The notes beneath the pieces are model-generated. The model saw only the letters and a list, made by a program, of their open reading frames with translations, searched no databases and was not told where the DNA came from. A program made the position numbers and the translations under genes. Of a stretch of DNA of 64,000 nt, positions 44,396 to 54,899 are shown piece by piece (position 1 is the stretch's first letter; every line of letters starts with the position of its first letter). The DNA is from Bacillus tuaregi (GTDB lineage Bacteria > Bacillota > Bacilli > Bacillales > Cytobacillaceae): NCBI RefSeq assembly GCF_900104575.1, contig NZ_LT629731.1:4102712-4166711 (forward strand), given 5' to 3'.

Positions 44396-44983
44396 CTAGA
44401 CCCTTAAAGAACCACGGAATCCTCTGGCACCATAGTAGGAGTCAGCACCGTTATGATACAAGAAGACACGACCATAGCGGCAATCACAAAAGACGGCACC
44501 GCCACGTTCTCTAATATCAGGAGGAGTTTGCACCCAACTCGATGTTTTTAAGTCGAAGCTTTCTAGCTTCTGCAAGTCTCGATATTGCTCCTCTGTTAAA
44601 AGCTCAATCCCCATGGCTGCTGCCATATCCATCGCATTATTTTCTGGTTTATTTTTTTTCCTTGACTCCAGCGCTTCACGGTCGTAACAAACACTCCTGC
44701 GCCCTTTAGGACTTTCCGCTGAGCAATCGTAAAAGATGTACTCATCGTTCTCTTTATCATATCCGACAACATCCGGTTCTCCGCCGGTTCTTTCCATTTC
44801 ATGGAGCGACCATAGCTTATCAGGATGGGCATCAAGCTTTGCTTGGACTTGATCCCATTCAAGCCCATTATGACGATGACTATTTTTCTCAAAACGTGCT
44901 TTCAATTCTTCAAGTAGCTCATCTCGTTGTTCTAGAGACAGGTCCTTGTTATGTCCACCATTCTCATTCTCTGTCATATTCAA
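44396..44983 (-). CDS. DUF4256 protein
   Basis: The 195-residue soluble protein has the features I associate with DUF4256: LLEELKARFEKN, MERTGGEPDVVGYD, DCSAESPKGRRSVCYDREAL and DIRERGGAVFCDCRYGRVF. Several conserved Cys and His residues suggest metal binding. Function unknown. AGGAGGATT precedes the start. Confidence 0.85.
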   Translation of the reverse strand: MNMTENENGGHNKDLSLEQRDELLEELKARFEKNSHRHNGLEWDQVQAKLDAHPDKLWSLHEMERTGGEPDVVGYDKENDEYIFYDCSAESPKGRRSVCYDREALESRKKNKPENNAMDMAAAMGIELLTEEQYRDLQKLESFDLKTSSWVQTPPDIRERGGAVFCDCRYGRVFLYHNGADSYYGARGFRGSLRV

Positions 44984-45032
44984 TCCTCCTCGGTTTAAGT
45001 ATAGGTAAAGATTTGTTTTATACTTATTTAAA

Positions 45033-45068
45033 AAAATCCGAAGGAATATTGAAAAACCCTCGGATTGG
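45033..45068 (-). terminator. Terminator of rsgA
   Basis: AATCCGA and TCGGATT pair, with a long T run on the minus strand. Confidence 0.75.
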
Positions 45069-45131
45069 AAATTTTATTTTATAAGTACTGCTAGGGAATG
45101 TCAATTTATGCCTTCAATTGAAACGAACCTT

Positions 45132-46214
45132 TTATCTTCGTTTTTTCTTTTGCTGTTCTTTTAGGAACTTCTTGGCATTTTTTATTCCGCCCATTTCACT
45201 AAATAGACTATTTAGCTTTTCTTTTTCAATCATTTTTGAATTCAAGCCTTCATACTTGGTTTCTTTTATGAGTTTCCGATAGCTTTCTAGCCTTTCAGCT
45301 GACAACATACCGTCCTTAATGGCCTTTTGCACAGCACAGTTAGGTTCATTTTTGTGAGTACAGTCATTAAATTTACACGTAGCTGCCAAATCATCAATAT
45401 CCGCGAAGGATTTGGTCAGATCAGCACTCATGATACCAAGTTCACGCATTCCTGGAGTATCAATTACTACGCCAGTACCCTCTATCATGATTAATTCACG
45501 TCTTGTCGTTGTATGTCTACCTTTATCGTCGTTTCTGATTCCACTCGTATCCATTACTGTTTGGCCAAGCAGACAGTTAATTAAGGTTGATTTTCCCACA
45601 CCAGATGAACCGATAAAAGCAGCTGTTTGTCCATTCGTCAGATAGCTTTTTAATGCTTGATAGCCATCATCAGAGGTACTTGTCGTAACGTATACGTCTA
45701 CACCGATGGCAACGGAAGCGACTTCGTTAAGCCGTTGCTCAATTTCCGTACAGAGATCGGATTTTGTCAGGACCACGACCGGTATCGCACCACTGTCCCA
45801 AGCAATAGAAAGGTAGCGTTCCAGCCTGCGCAGATTAAAATCGTTATTCAGTGACATGCAAATAAAAACGGTATCGATATTTGCCGCAACAACCTGCAGC
45901 TCTTCCTTTTTACCTGCTGCCTTTCTTGTAAAAACACTTTTACGCGTCAGTACATGATGAATAATTCCAATTCCTTTGGTACTATCATTCCGATCAACCA
46001 TTACAAAATCACCAACAGCCGGGAATTCAGAAGGGTCCTTGACGCTATAGAGAAACTTACCAGATATCTCTGCTGTCATTTCACCGTGTTCCGTCAACAC
46101 CTTATAAATATTTTTAGATTGTGAAGAAACTCGGCCAATAAAAAGATTACTATATTGTGTAGACTCCTGAATAAATCGATCAGTAAGTCCTAAATTTTTC
46201 ATATTCATGTTCAA
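45132..46214 (-). CDS. rsgA: Ribosome small-subunit GTPase RsgA (paralog)
   Basis: The order is OB-fold (about 20-100), circularly permuted GTPase with TKSD (G4) before GSSGVGKSTLINCLLG (G1) and DTPGMRELG (G3), then the zinc knuckle CKFNDCTHKNEPNCAV. RsgA checks 30S subunit maturation. At 360 residues it is longer than B. subtilis RsgA (about 300) and the gene stands alone, so it may be a second, divergent RsgA-like GTPase rather than the housekeeping one. Confidence 0.9.
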   Translation of the reverse strand: MNMNMKNLGLTDRFIQESTQYSNLFIGRVSSQSKNIYKVLTEHGEMTAEISGKFLYSVKDPSEFPAVGDFVMVDRNDSTKGIGIIHHVLTRKSVFTRKAAGKKEELQVVAANIDTVFICMSLNNDFNLRRLERYLSIAWDSGAIPVVVLTKSDLCTEIEQRLNEVASVAIGVDVYVTTSTSDDGYQALKSYLTNGQTAAFIGSSGVGKSTLINCLLGQTVMDTSGIRNDDKGRHTTTRRELIMIEGTGVVIDTPGMRELGIMSADLTKSFADIDDLAATCKFNDCTHKNEPNCAVQKAIKDGMLSAERLESYRKLIKETKYEGLNSKMIEKEKLNSLFSEMGGIKNAKKFLKEQQKKKRR

Positions 46215-46423
46215 TTCTATTTCCTCCTAAGGTTTGGATTGCAGCCTTTGGGAGGTTCTATGCCTACTTTATTTTGCACATACCTCCCCGTTACTTACAA
46301 TCTCATTGCTTTGGTTGTTAAACATAAAACAACAACTCCTTTCGATCATTATATGCTTCACTATATCACAATCCTCAACGAAATTGAATGAAGGGGTGCG
46401 TGCTCCATTAAGGTAAGAAAAAA

Positions 46424-46576
46424 ATGAAATCATTACGCTCAGATAAAATCTATCGTGAAATTTTACAAGCTCCAGAAGCGGAAAAGGTAGAGCTATTCAG
46501 ACATCAAATGCTGGCTCCATGGAACTATTCGAAGAATGGAAGGGCTATCCCTGTCTCTTTTCAATATTACTCTTAA
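46424..46576 (+). CDS. Small frame of 50 residues, perhaps a truncated gene
   Basis: AAGGTAAG precedes an ATG; the product begins MKSLRSDKIYREILQAPEAEK and ends AIPVSFQYYS. The regular helix and the codon use look like real coding sequence, as in the N-terminus of a longer protein whose remainder is lost. No family is recognised with confidence. Confidence 0.4.
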   Translation: MKSLRSDKIYREILQAPEAEKVELFRHQMLAPWNYSKNGRAIPVSFQYYS

Positions 46577-46584
46577 CCATTATT

Positions 46585-47271
46585 CTAATTCTTCGCATTC
46601 AAGCCTTGACCCATGATCAGCTCTGTTTCATTTTCTCTTTCAATGATTTCAGCTGCAACCTCAGCAGCTGATTTTAATCTCGAACGGTCGGTTATATAGT
46701 TATTTTCATCCCAAAAAGGAGTATCCATGCCACCCATATAGACACCCGTAACAGATATAGACGTATTCTCTAATTCCTTTACTAATGCTTCAGTGAAGCC
46801 CCGAATAGCAAACTTGCTCGCACAATACGCGGTTTCATGAACCTTTCCATATAATCCGGCTGTTGAAATAATGTTCATGATTTTTCCGGCATTCCGTTCT
46901 AAAAAGGAAGGTAAAATGGCTTTAGTCACATAAATTGTTCCTTTTACATTGGTATCAATCATGGAACTAATCTCACCGACTTTGATTTCCTGGAGAGGGC
47001 CGAAGTAACCGACCCCTGCATTATTAATCACCTGATCTATCTTTTCCGTCTCATTTAAATCAGAGAGCATTTGTTTAACCCTACTTGCATTTGTTATGTC
47101 ACAAGAAATGGTTCTTGCACTCCCCTTTGTTTTTACTATCATTTGACGTACTTCATCTAGACGAGTACTTGTTCTTCCAACCAACAAAATTCGATTTCCC
47201 TTTTCAGCATATGCAAGAGCAAGTTCTTTACCCAGCCCTGTACCTGATCCGGTAATTAAGATGGTTTTCAT
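46585..47271 (-). CDS. Short-chain dehydrogenase/reductase
   Basis: TGSGTGLGKELA is the NAD(P)-binding Gly motif; NNAGVG and the catalytic YCASK (with Ser in IISTAG) are present. The 228-residue length is normal for classical SDRs. Substrate unknown. It ends the minus-strand block below the deo operon, with a 57-base gap to deoB, and may or may not be part of it. Confidence 0.9.
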   Translation of the reverse strand: MKTILITGSGTGLGKELALAYAEKGNRILLVGRTSTRLDEVRQMIVKTKGSARTISCDITNASRVKQMLSDLNETEKIDQVINNAGVGYFGPLQEIKVGEISSMIDTNVKGTIYVTKAILPSFLERNAGKIMNIISTAGLYGKVHETAYCASKFAIRGFTEALVKELENTSISVTGVYMGGMDTPFWDENNYITDRSRLKSAAEVAAEIIERENETELIMGQGLNAKN

Positions 47272-47328
47272 ACACTACACCTCTGTATTTGGGGTTGTGT
47301 TAAACAAAAATCTTGATGCATCCTTGGT

Positions 47329-48522
47329 CTATAGCTTGCTTTTCAAATCGGTTAAAAAGCTTGTGCCATATTGAGGCATGTTTACTTGGAAGTTTTCAGC
47401 AACAGTTGCCCCTACATCAGCAAAGGTTTTTCGAACCGGAAGCTCAAAGCCTTCCTTCATGCGCTGCGAATAAACAAGAAGCGGAACATATTCCCGCGTA
47501 TGATCAGTACCCGGGTGAACCGGATCATTCCCATGGTCAGCTGTAATAATGAGAAGATCATCTTCATTCATATTAGGAAGCACTTCTGACAATCTTACGT
47601 CAAATTCTTCTAATGCCTTTCCATAGCCAATGGGGTCACGGCGATGGCCATATAAGGCATCAAAATCAACAAGATTTAAAAAGCTTAAACCAGTAAAGTC
47701 CATTGATAAAGTATCCATTAGTTTATTCATTCCATCTTGATTGGAAATCGTCCGAAGTGACTTCGTTACACCCTCGCCATCAAAAATATCTGAAATTTTC
47801 CCAATGGAAATCACATCGAATCCTGAATCCTTTAACTCATTCATCACTGTGCGGTCAAATGGTTTTAATGCATAATCATGGCGGTTCGAAGTTCGTTTAA
47901 ACTCCCCTGGCTGTCCGATAAAAGGTCTGGCAATTACGCGCCCTACCATATACTTTTCATCAAGCGTTAATTCACGGGCTATTTTACAAATTTCATATAA
48001 CTCATCAAGTGGAACCATTTCCTCATGGGCGGCAATTTGAAGAACAGAGTCAGCTGAAGTGTAGACGATTAATGCCCCTGACTTCATATGCTCTTCCCCT
48101 AATTCATCAAGAATGGCCGTTCCGCTGGCAGGGATATTTCCAATAACCTTCCTGCCGCTTCTTGTTTCTAATTCATGAATCAGTTCATCGGGAAAACCAT
48201 TCGGGAAAACTTGAAATGGTGTTTGAATATTTAAACCCATCATCTCCCAATGTCCTGTCATCGTATCTTTCCCAACGGAGGCTTCCTCCATTTTGGTGTA
48301 AACAGCCAAAGGCTTTTCATCCTTAGCAATTCCCTTTATTGGCTTAATATGACTTAAGCCAAGCTTTGCCATATTCGGCATATGAAGCCCGTTCATTTTT
48401 TCAGCAATATGTCCAAGTGTGTCAGAGCCTTTATCACCAAATGCTTCCGCATCAGGAGCTTCTCCAATTCCCACTGAATCCATTACAACTAGAAAAATTC
48501 GTTTAAACATATTCTTTTCCAC
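47329..48522 (-). CDS. deoB: Phosphopentomutase DeoB
   Basis: GGAGG lies eight bases before a GTG (48522); an ATG four codons later is an alternative. [33 protein letters not shown] and HTREYVP are the alkaline phosphatase-like metal and phosphate motifs of DeoB. It turns deoxyribose/ribose 1-phosphate into the 5-phosphate, linking the phosphorylases (pdp, deoD) to deoC. It is the last gene of the deo-type operon. Confidence 0.97.
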   Translation of the reverse strand: MEKNMFKRIFLVVMDSVGIGEAPDAEAFGDKGSDTLGHIAEKMNGLHMPNMAKLGLSHIKPIKGIAKDEKPLAVYTKMEEASVGKDTMTGHWEMMGLNIQTPFQVFPNGFPDELIHELETRSGRKVIGNIPASGTAILDELGEEHMKSGALIVYTSADSVLQIAAHEEMVPLDELYEICKIARELTLDEKYMVGRVIARPFIGQPGEFKRTSNRHDYALKPFDRTVMNELKDSGFDVISIGKISDIFDGEGVTKSLRTISNQDGMNKLMDTLSMDFTGLSFLNLVDFDALYGHRRDPIGYGKALEEFDVRLSEVLPNMNEDDLLIITADHGNDPVHPGTDHTREYVPLLVYSQRMKEGFELPVRKTFADVGATVAENFQVNMPQYGTSFLTDLKSKL

Positions 48523-48544
48523 CTTTGTTACCTCCCATAAATCA

Positions 48545-49174
48545 TTAGACTTTACGTTTATCGACTTGCGGCAGTACCACTGAAATCTTTAGCCTCGACA
48601 AACCGATAGCAAAATAGACAATCGAGCCGATCATGACGACGTACCATATTTGATTGACAATCGGTGTATTCCATATGCCCATAAAATATAAAAGGGACGG
48701 AATGGTTAATGTGACCCATGACTGTATAAAAGCAACTTTACCAAGAAAATGGTCAATTTTCATTTCCAAAGTATTAGATAAAAAGAACAATAGCCAAAGA
48801 AACGCCCACATTCCCCATGTTAAGGCACTAATCCCATCATGGAAGTGAACAATGGCTGTAACTGTATACACAATCGCAACAACCACTACCCATAAACAAA
48901 ACCAGCCAAGCCCTTTACTATCCATTCCCATTAAGGCGGTGATGCCAAAATATAAATACGTCAATCCAAATAAAAAGATAGAGGCAAAGTTGTACAGCTC
49001 CCAATTGCTTTGATCTGAGCTGATGATTAAATAAAATGGAATAATGATTTGAATCATTCCCACAAATAGGTTAAATATGCCGACACTTTTCGCTTCAGCT
49101 TTTCCAAGAATCAACAAGCTATTCAGAAACAACACTGCACCCGAAAGAAACAAACCTACAAAGCTCATATTCAT
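48545..49174 (-). CDS. AmiS/UreI-family channel
   Basis: The 209-residue protein has six or seven membrane helices with the family pattern [39 protein letters not shown]. AmiS/UreI proteins are hexameric channels for urea or short amides. It sits inside a nucleoside operon, between nupC and deoB, which is unusual. A 7-codon frame (49194-49171) with an AAGGAGG site overlaps its ATG as ATGA, so translation may be coupled to that leader. Confidence 0.85.
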   Translation of the reverse strand: MNMSFVGLFLSGAVLFLNSLLILGKAEAKSVGIFNLFVGMIQIIIPFYLIISSDQSNWELYNFASIFLFGLTYLYFGITALMGMDSKGLGWFCLWVVVVAIVYTVTAIVHFHDGISALTWGMWAFLWLLFFLSNTLEMKIDHFLGKVAFIQSWVTLTIPSLLYFMGIWNTPIVNQIWYVVMIGSIVYFAIGLSRLKISVVLPQVDKRKV

Positions 49175-49194
49175 AGATTATGGGGAATTCCCAC
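49171..49194 (-). CDS. Possible 7-residue leader peptide before the AmiS-like gene
   Basis: GTG GGA ATT CCC CAT AAT CTA TGA (MGIPHNL) lies 12 bases after GGAGG; the TGA overlaps the ATG of the channel gene. Without it the ribosome site would be 32 bases from the ATG. An imperfect hairpin (GATTGTGGG/CCCCATAATC) covers the same place. Confidence 0.35.
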   Translation of the reverse strand: MGIPHNL

Positions 49195-49224
49195 AATCTT
49201 TCTTCACCTCCTTAAAATAAGGAA

Positions 49225-49266
49225 AAGCAATTTTTCACCCCTATAATAGGAATGAAAAAATGCTTT
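49225..49266 (-). terminator. Hairpin between nupC and the AmiS-like gene
   Basis: AAAAGCAtTTTTTCA pairs with TGAAAAAtTGCTTTT on the minus strand, followed by a T-rich stretch. It may reduce expression of the downstream genes amiS-like and deoB. Confidence 0.6.
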
Positions 49267-49275
49267 TTCAATTTA

Positions 49276-50457
49276 TTATAAAACCATACTTACAATGATA
49301 GATGTTAATACACTTACCAATGATGCACCATATAATAGCTTTAATCCAAACTTGGCAACAACATTTCCTTTTTTCTCATTTAACCCTTTTACAGCACCTG
49401 CGATAATCCCAATAGAAGAGAAGTTCGCAAAGGAAACTAGGAACACTGAAATAATTCCTAATGTTCGCGGGCTAAAGGATTCTTTCATACTTACCAAATC
49501 CATCATCGCAACAAACTCATTCGTGACAAGCTTCGTGGCCATAATACCACCTGCTTTCACTGCTTCTGAGAACGGAATACCCATAATAAAAGCAAAAGGT
49601 GCAAAAAGATAGCCTAACATACCTTGGAACGAAATACCGAAAATCATCTGAAAAACGCTATTAATCGCAGCAACCAAGGCAACAAATCCAATTAACATCG
49701 CACCAACAATGACCGCTACTTTAAAGCCGTCAAGGATATATTCCCCTAGCATTTCAAAGAAGCTTTGCTTTTCTGTGTCTTGGATTTCTAAAATATCCTC
49801 TTCTGGTGTAACTGTATAGGGATTAATAATGGAGGCGATAATAAATCCGCCAAATAAGTTCAGGACAAGTGCTGTTACTACATATCTAGGTTCAATCATT
49901 GTCATATAAGCACCGACAATCGACATGGATACCGTTGACATCGCCGACGCACATAGGGTATATAAACGGTTTGCTGGCAATAGACCTAACTGCTTTTTCA
50001 CCGTAATAAATACTTCAGATTGACCAATCATCGCTGATGCCACTGCATTATATGATTCCAATTTCCCCATGCCGTTTACTTTACTAAGCAACAAGCCAAT
50101 CGCCTTCATAACAACCGGTAATATTTTCGTGTACTGCAGAATTCCAATTAAAACAGAAATAAATACAATTGGCAATAAAACATTAAGGAAGAAAGGGGCT
50201 TGTCCATCATTGGCAATGCCGCCAAATACAAAGGCTACCCCTTCACCTGCATATTCTAATAATTTACCAAACACGCCTGCAATCACTTTAATTAGTCCCA
50301 AACCAAGTGAAGTATTCAGTAATAAGACACATAACATTAATTGTATAATAACCATAAGAATAACCGGTTTTATTTTGATATCTTTTCGATTGCTACTTGC
50401 CAGATAAGCTAATCCAAAAACGACAAGTAAACCGATGATTGCAATGATGTACTTCAT
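49276..50457 (-). CDS. nupC: Nucleoside transporter NupC
   Basis: The 393-residue CNT-family protein has the usual pattern: [59 protein letters not shown] (cores GQSEVF and [10 protein letters not shown]). It imports pyrimidine and other nucleosides with protons or sodium. It follows cdd in the pdp-deoC-cdd-nupC order. Confidence 0.95.
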   Translation of the reverse strand: MKYIIAIIGLLVVFGLAYLASSNRKDIKIKPVILMVIIQLMLCVLLLNTSLGLGLIKVIAGVFGKLLEYAGEGVAFVFGGIANDGQAPFFLNVLLPIVFISVLIGILQYTKILPVVMKAIGLLLSKVNGMGKLESYNAVASAMIGQSEVFITVKKQLGLLPANRLYTLCASAMSTVSMSIVGAYMTMIEPRYVVTALVLNLFGGFIIASIINPYTVTPEEDILEIQDTEKQSFFEMLGEYILDGFKVAVIVGAMLIGFVALVAAINSVFQMIFGISFQGMLGYLFAPFAFIMGIPFSEAVKAGGIMATKLVTNEFVAMMDLVSMKESFSPRTLGIISVFLVSFANFSSIGIIAGAVKGLNEKKGNVVAKFGLKLLYGASLVSVLTSIIVSMVL

Positions 50458-50526
50458 TTTTATTCCCCCACATGGTGTATATATCTCATGTTGATGTATC
50501 CGCTTCCATCTTGTGTAAATTTATCG

Positions 50527-51662
<1,136 letters not shown>

Positions 51663-51680
51663 GCTTTCCATCCCTTTCAA

Positions 51681-52982
51681 CTATTGGATTTCTGTATAAA
51701 TCAACGTAGGTTTTTCTACTTTTTCATCGACTATACGATAAGCTGAGTATATCTTCTCCATTGCCTCTTTGACATTTTCGTTGTTGCTATGAATGGTTAC
51801 TAAAGCGTCTCCTGCTTGGACAGAATCTCCTACTTTTTTATGAAGCACTATACCTACTGCCAAATCTATAACAGATTCCTTTGTAGCGCGCCCTGCCCCA
51901 AGTACCATCGCAGCAACTCCGATTGTTTCAGCACTAATTTCCGCCACGTATCCAGACTGTTTAGCTGGAACAGCGATAGTATAAGAAGCTGTTGGCAGCT
52001 TAGCAGGCTCATCAACAACAGATGAATCTCCGCCTTGGGCAGCAAGGAAGGTTTTAAAGCTTTCTAATGCTTTTCCATTTCGAATCGACTCCTCCAGCAT
52101 TTCACGGGCCTGCTCGTAATCTGCTGCCTTTTCTGCAGATACAACCATATGACTGCCAAGTGTCAAACAAAGTTCATGTAAATCTTCTGGTCCTTGACCA
52201 TTCAGGGTGTCAATCGCTTCTTTCACTTCAAGAGCATTTCCAACTGCAAACCCAAGCGGCTGGCTCATATCTGAAATGATTGCTTTTGTTTTACGACCGA
52301 CTCCATTTCCAATGTCAACCATAGTCTTAGCTAATTCCTTTGCCTCCTCAAGGCTCTTCATAAATGCCCCGCTGCCTGTTTTAACATCAAGAACGATTGC
52401 ATCAGCCCCTGCTGCGATTTTCTTACTCATAATTGAACTCGCAATCAGAGGAATAGAGTCCACTGTTGCCGTAACATCTCTTAGTGCATATAATTTTTTA
52501 TCGGCTGGTGTTAAGTTGCCACTTTGACCGATGACAGCCACTTTATTTTTATTCACTAAATCAATAAATTCTTCATTTGTAATTTCCACATGAAATCCTT
52601 TAATCGATTCCAATTTATCTATTGTACCGCCAGTATGACCTAGGCCTCGGCCTGACATTTTAGCAACTGGTACGCCAACGGAAGCAACAAGTGGAGCCAA
52701 TACAAGTGTAGTCGTATCGCCAACTCCGCCGGTGCTGTGCTTATCTACCTTTATTCCTTCAATTCCAGATAGATCAATCTGATCACCGGATTGAACCATT
52801 GCTTCTGTTAAATGGACGCGTTCTTCCTTTGTCATTCCTTTGAAGAAAACGGCCATGGAGAAAGCCGACATTTGATAATCTGGAATTTCCCCATTTGTAA
52901 AGCCATTTATTAAAAATTGAATTTCCTCTTTCGTTAATTCAAAGCCATCACGTTTTTTCTCAATCAAGTCAACCATTCTCAT
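51681..52982 (-). CDS. pdp: Pyrimidine-nucleoside phosphorylase
   Basis: AGGAGG lies seven bases before ATG 52982 ([10 protein letters not shown]). [21 protein letters not shown] (core HSTGGVGD) and [14 protein letters not shown] are the phosphate- and nucleoside-binding motifs; the C-terminal biotinyl-like domain ([21 protein letters not shown]) is present. It is first in the deo operon; a cre site and two palindromes lie upstream. Confidence 0.97.
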   Translation of the reverse strand: MRMVDLIEKKRDGFELTKEEIQFLINGFTNGEIPDYQMSAFSMAVFFKGMTKEERVHLTEAMVQSGDQIDLSGIEGIKVDKHSTGGVGDTTTLVLAPLVASVGVPVAKMSGRGLGHTGGTIDKLESIKGFHVEITNEEFIDLVNKNKVAVIGQSGNLTPADKKLYALRDVTATVDSIPLIASSIMSKKIAAGADAIVLDVKTGSGAFMKSLEEAKELAKTMVDIGNGVGRKTKAIISDMSQPLGFAVGNALEVKEAIDTLNGQGPEDLHELCLTLGSHMVVSAEKAADYEQAREMLEESIRNGKALESFKTFLAAQGGDSSVVDEPAKLPTASYTIAVPAKQSGYVAEISAETIGVAAMVLGAGRATKESVIDLAVGIVLHKKVGDSVQAGDALVTIHSNNENVKEAMEKIYSAYRIVDEKVEKPTLIYTEIQ

Positions 52983-53012
52983 ATGATTTCCTCCTAACAA
53001 CTGTGAAAAGAT

Positions 53013-53030
53013 ATTCAGTATTTACTGAAT
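53013..53030. promoter_or_regulatory. 18-bp palindrome upstream of pdp
   Basis: ATTCAGTATTTACTGAAT is perfect, 30 bases before pdp. It could be an operator in the 5' leader or promoter region. Confidence 0.5.
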
Positions 53031-53040
53031 AAAATTTAAA

Positions 53041-53054
53041 TGCGAACGTTTTCA
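53041..53054 (-). promoter_or_regulatory. Putative cre site of the deo operon
   Basis: TGCGAACGTTTTCA matches the cre consensus at all but one position. Catabolite repression of the deo genes by CcpA is known in B. subtilis. Confidence 0.65.
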
Positions 53055-53128
53055 TTTAATGAAATTTTAAAGCACTTTTCCTTGTTAGACTTTACACTAA
53101 GCAAGTATTTATGCATCTTTTACACTGA

Positions 53129-53146
53129 TTACTATAACAGTAGTAA
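53129..53146. promoter_or_regulatory. Putative operator TTACTA-N6-TAGTAA, copy 1
   Basis: The site lies in the divergent gap between pdp and the TrmB-type gene. The same palindrome with the same 6-base gap is at 56101-56120 before the pbuE-like gene. Confidence 0.55.
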
Positions 53147-53313
53147 CCTAATTAGTAAATAGGTTTTTTTTCAAAAAAACGTTGAATGATTTGTGTCAGC
53201 TTTAGGTCATTATTTATATGCGACACGAGGAATCGTTTTACAAAACAATCATCATCACCTATGATAGATTGTAAATCATTGGGTTATTTGAAATTCTAAA
53301 AGAGGTTGGGCCT

Positions 53314-54078
53314 ATGTTGCAAAAATTCGGATTTTCACAATATGAAAGTAAAGTGTATGAAGTATTGTCTTCAAGTGATGAACCACTCGATGCCACTATG
53401 ATTGTAAAGTTTTCAGGTGTTCCAAAGGCAAAGGTCTATGAAGTCATATCCAGGATGATTGGAAAAGGGCTGGTACTCGATTCAGTATCCGAAAAGAAAA
53501 AGCTGTATACTGCTCTACCATTACAACTTGTCATTGAAAAGCTGACTAGTGAATTCCAGTCCAATATCAAACAATTAAAACTCAATACACCAAAAAAAAT
53601 AGTAACCGATGACCGTGTATGGAGCTTAAAGGTTGAATCATCCATCCAGCTGCAAATCAAACAGCTCTTGAAAGAGGCACAGCGCTCTATTCAGATTTCT
53701 ATTTGGACAGATGAGCTCCCTGAATACTTGCCATTACTCATTGAAAAAGAACAATCAGGGGTAAAGGTTGAAGCTCTTTTCGTCGGAGAGACAAAGGAAG
53801 AAATCCCATTGTCCACCTATTACAGGCTATCAGTTATAGAAGAACATCGAGCATTGGAAAGAAACCGCCTCATCATTATTGATGAAGAGACGACATTATT
53901 CGCCGGTGTTGAAAATAATGCATGGCAAGCGATGGTTACAAAATCAAAGCCATTTGTTAAGTTTTTCGTCGAGTTTTTCTATCATGATGTGGCACTGACA
54001 AAGATTACAAAGAAATATGAAGATACCTTGATGGAGGATGAAGAAATTAAACATCTTCTGCTGCGTCTGCGTTATTAG
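53314..54078 (+). CDS. TrmB-family regulator of the nucleoside genes
   Basis: Residues 1-75 form the TrmB HTH (FGFSQYESKVYEVLSSSDEPLDA, MIVKFSGVPKAKVYEVISRMIGKGLV). Residues about 105-250 are the PLD-like ligand domain (RSIQISIWTDELPEYL, RNRLIIIDEETTLFAG). TrmB proteins bind sugars or nucleosides. It is divergent from the deo operon and precedes convergent deoD; shared palindromes before both nucleoside operons point to it as their regulator. Confidence 0.85.
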   Translation: MLQKFGFSQYESKVYEVLSSSDEPLDATMIVKFSGVPKAKVYEVISRMIGKGLVLDSVSEKKKLYTALPLQLVIEKLTSEFQSNIKQLKLNTPKKIVTDDRVWSLKVESSIQLQIKQLLKEAQRSIQISIWTDELPEYLPLLIEKEQSGVKVEALFVGETKEEIPLSTYYRLSVIEEHRALERNRLIIIDEETTLFAGVENNAWQAMVTKSKPFVKFFVEFFYHDVALTKITKKYEDTLMEDEEIKHLLLRLRY

Positions 54079-54105
54079 GTATACCTATTTCGAAAGCAAC
54101 TTAAA

Positions 54106-54135
54106 AACAGGCAGGGAATACCCTTGCCTGTTCTT
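54106..54135. terminator. Bidirectional terminator between trmB-type gene and deoD
   Basis: AACAGGCA and TGCCTGTT pair, with A/T runs around. Confidence 0.85.
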
Positions 54136-54137
54136 TG

Positions 54138-54842
54138 TTATTTGTTTAACGTTTCAAGAGCTATAACAACCATGTCATCAAAGGTTGTCTGTCTTTCCTC
54201 TGCAGTCGTATCTTCTCCGGTAAAAATATGATCACTAACCGTTAGAATAGATAATGCCTGTGCACCGTACTTAGCAGCGAGTGTATACAATGCAGTGGTT
54301 TCCATCTCTACCGCTAGTACACCATAATCACCTAGCTTTTTCACAAGATCCATACTGTCACGATAGAAGACATCTGCCGACAATACATTTCCGGTCTTCA
54401 TGTTAATCCCGTGCTCCGTTCCAATTTGATAGGCATGATGGAGCAAATCAAAGCTTGCACAAGGTGCATAATCAATTCCTGGAAATGTCAAACGGTTGAT
54501 ATTCGAATCCGTCGAAGCTGTCATCGCAAGGACTACATCACGAACATGCATATCCTTTTGAATCGCACCGCAAGAGCCCACGCGAATTAGATTTTTCACA
54601 CCATACTCACGAATCAGTTCATTCACATAGATAGAAATCGATGGAAGACCCATGCCTGTACCTTGAACCGATACCCTTTTCCCTTTGTATGTCCCTGTAA
54701 AACCAAGCATTCCACGGACTTCATTGTAACAGGATACGTCCTCTAAAAAGGTCTCAGCGATATACTTGGCCCGTAATGGATCTCCAGGCAATAAAATACT
54801 ATCGGCAATTTCTCCCTGTTTCGCATTAATATGAACACTCAT
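54138..54842 (-). CDS. deoD: Purine-nucleoside phosphorylase DeoD
   Basis: The 234-residue protein has [48 protein letters not shown] and SDHIFTGE, all signatures of the hexameric DeoD type. It cleaves purine nucleosides with phosphate. It follows the pbuE-like gene by 57 bases that fold into a long hairpin. Confidence 0.97.
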   Translation of the reverse strand: MSVHINAKQGEIADSILLPGDPLRAKYIAETFLEDVSCYNEVRGMLGFTGTYKGKRVSVQGTGMGLPSISIYVNELIREYGVKNLIRVGSCGAIQKDMHVRDVVLAMTASTDSNINRLTFPGIDYAPCASFDLLHHAYQIGTEHGINMKTGNVLSADVFYRDSMDLVKKLGDYGVLAVEMETTALYTLAAKYGAQALSILTVSDHIFTGEDTTAEERQTTFDDMVVIALETLNK

Positions 54843-54848
54843 TTATTC

Positions 54849-54886
54849 AAGATTTATAAAAAGCAGTAGCTCTTTTATAAATCTTG
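54849..54886 (-). other. Intercistronic hairpin between the pbuE-like gene and deoD
   Basis: GATTTATAAAA and TTTTATAAATC pair perfectly around GAGCTACTGC. No T run follows, so processing or mRNA stabilisation is more likely than termination. Confidence 0.55.
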
Positions 54887-54899
54887 TTCACCTCCTTGT

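Noticed and set aside
44299-44514. 71-codon plus-strand frame after padR (possible DUF1048 partner)
   Set aside because: It spans the strong bidirectional terminator and the antisense of the DUF4256 gene; it has no DUF1048 features.
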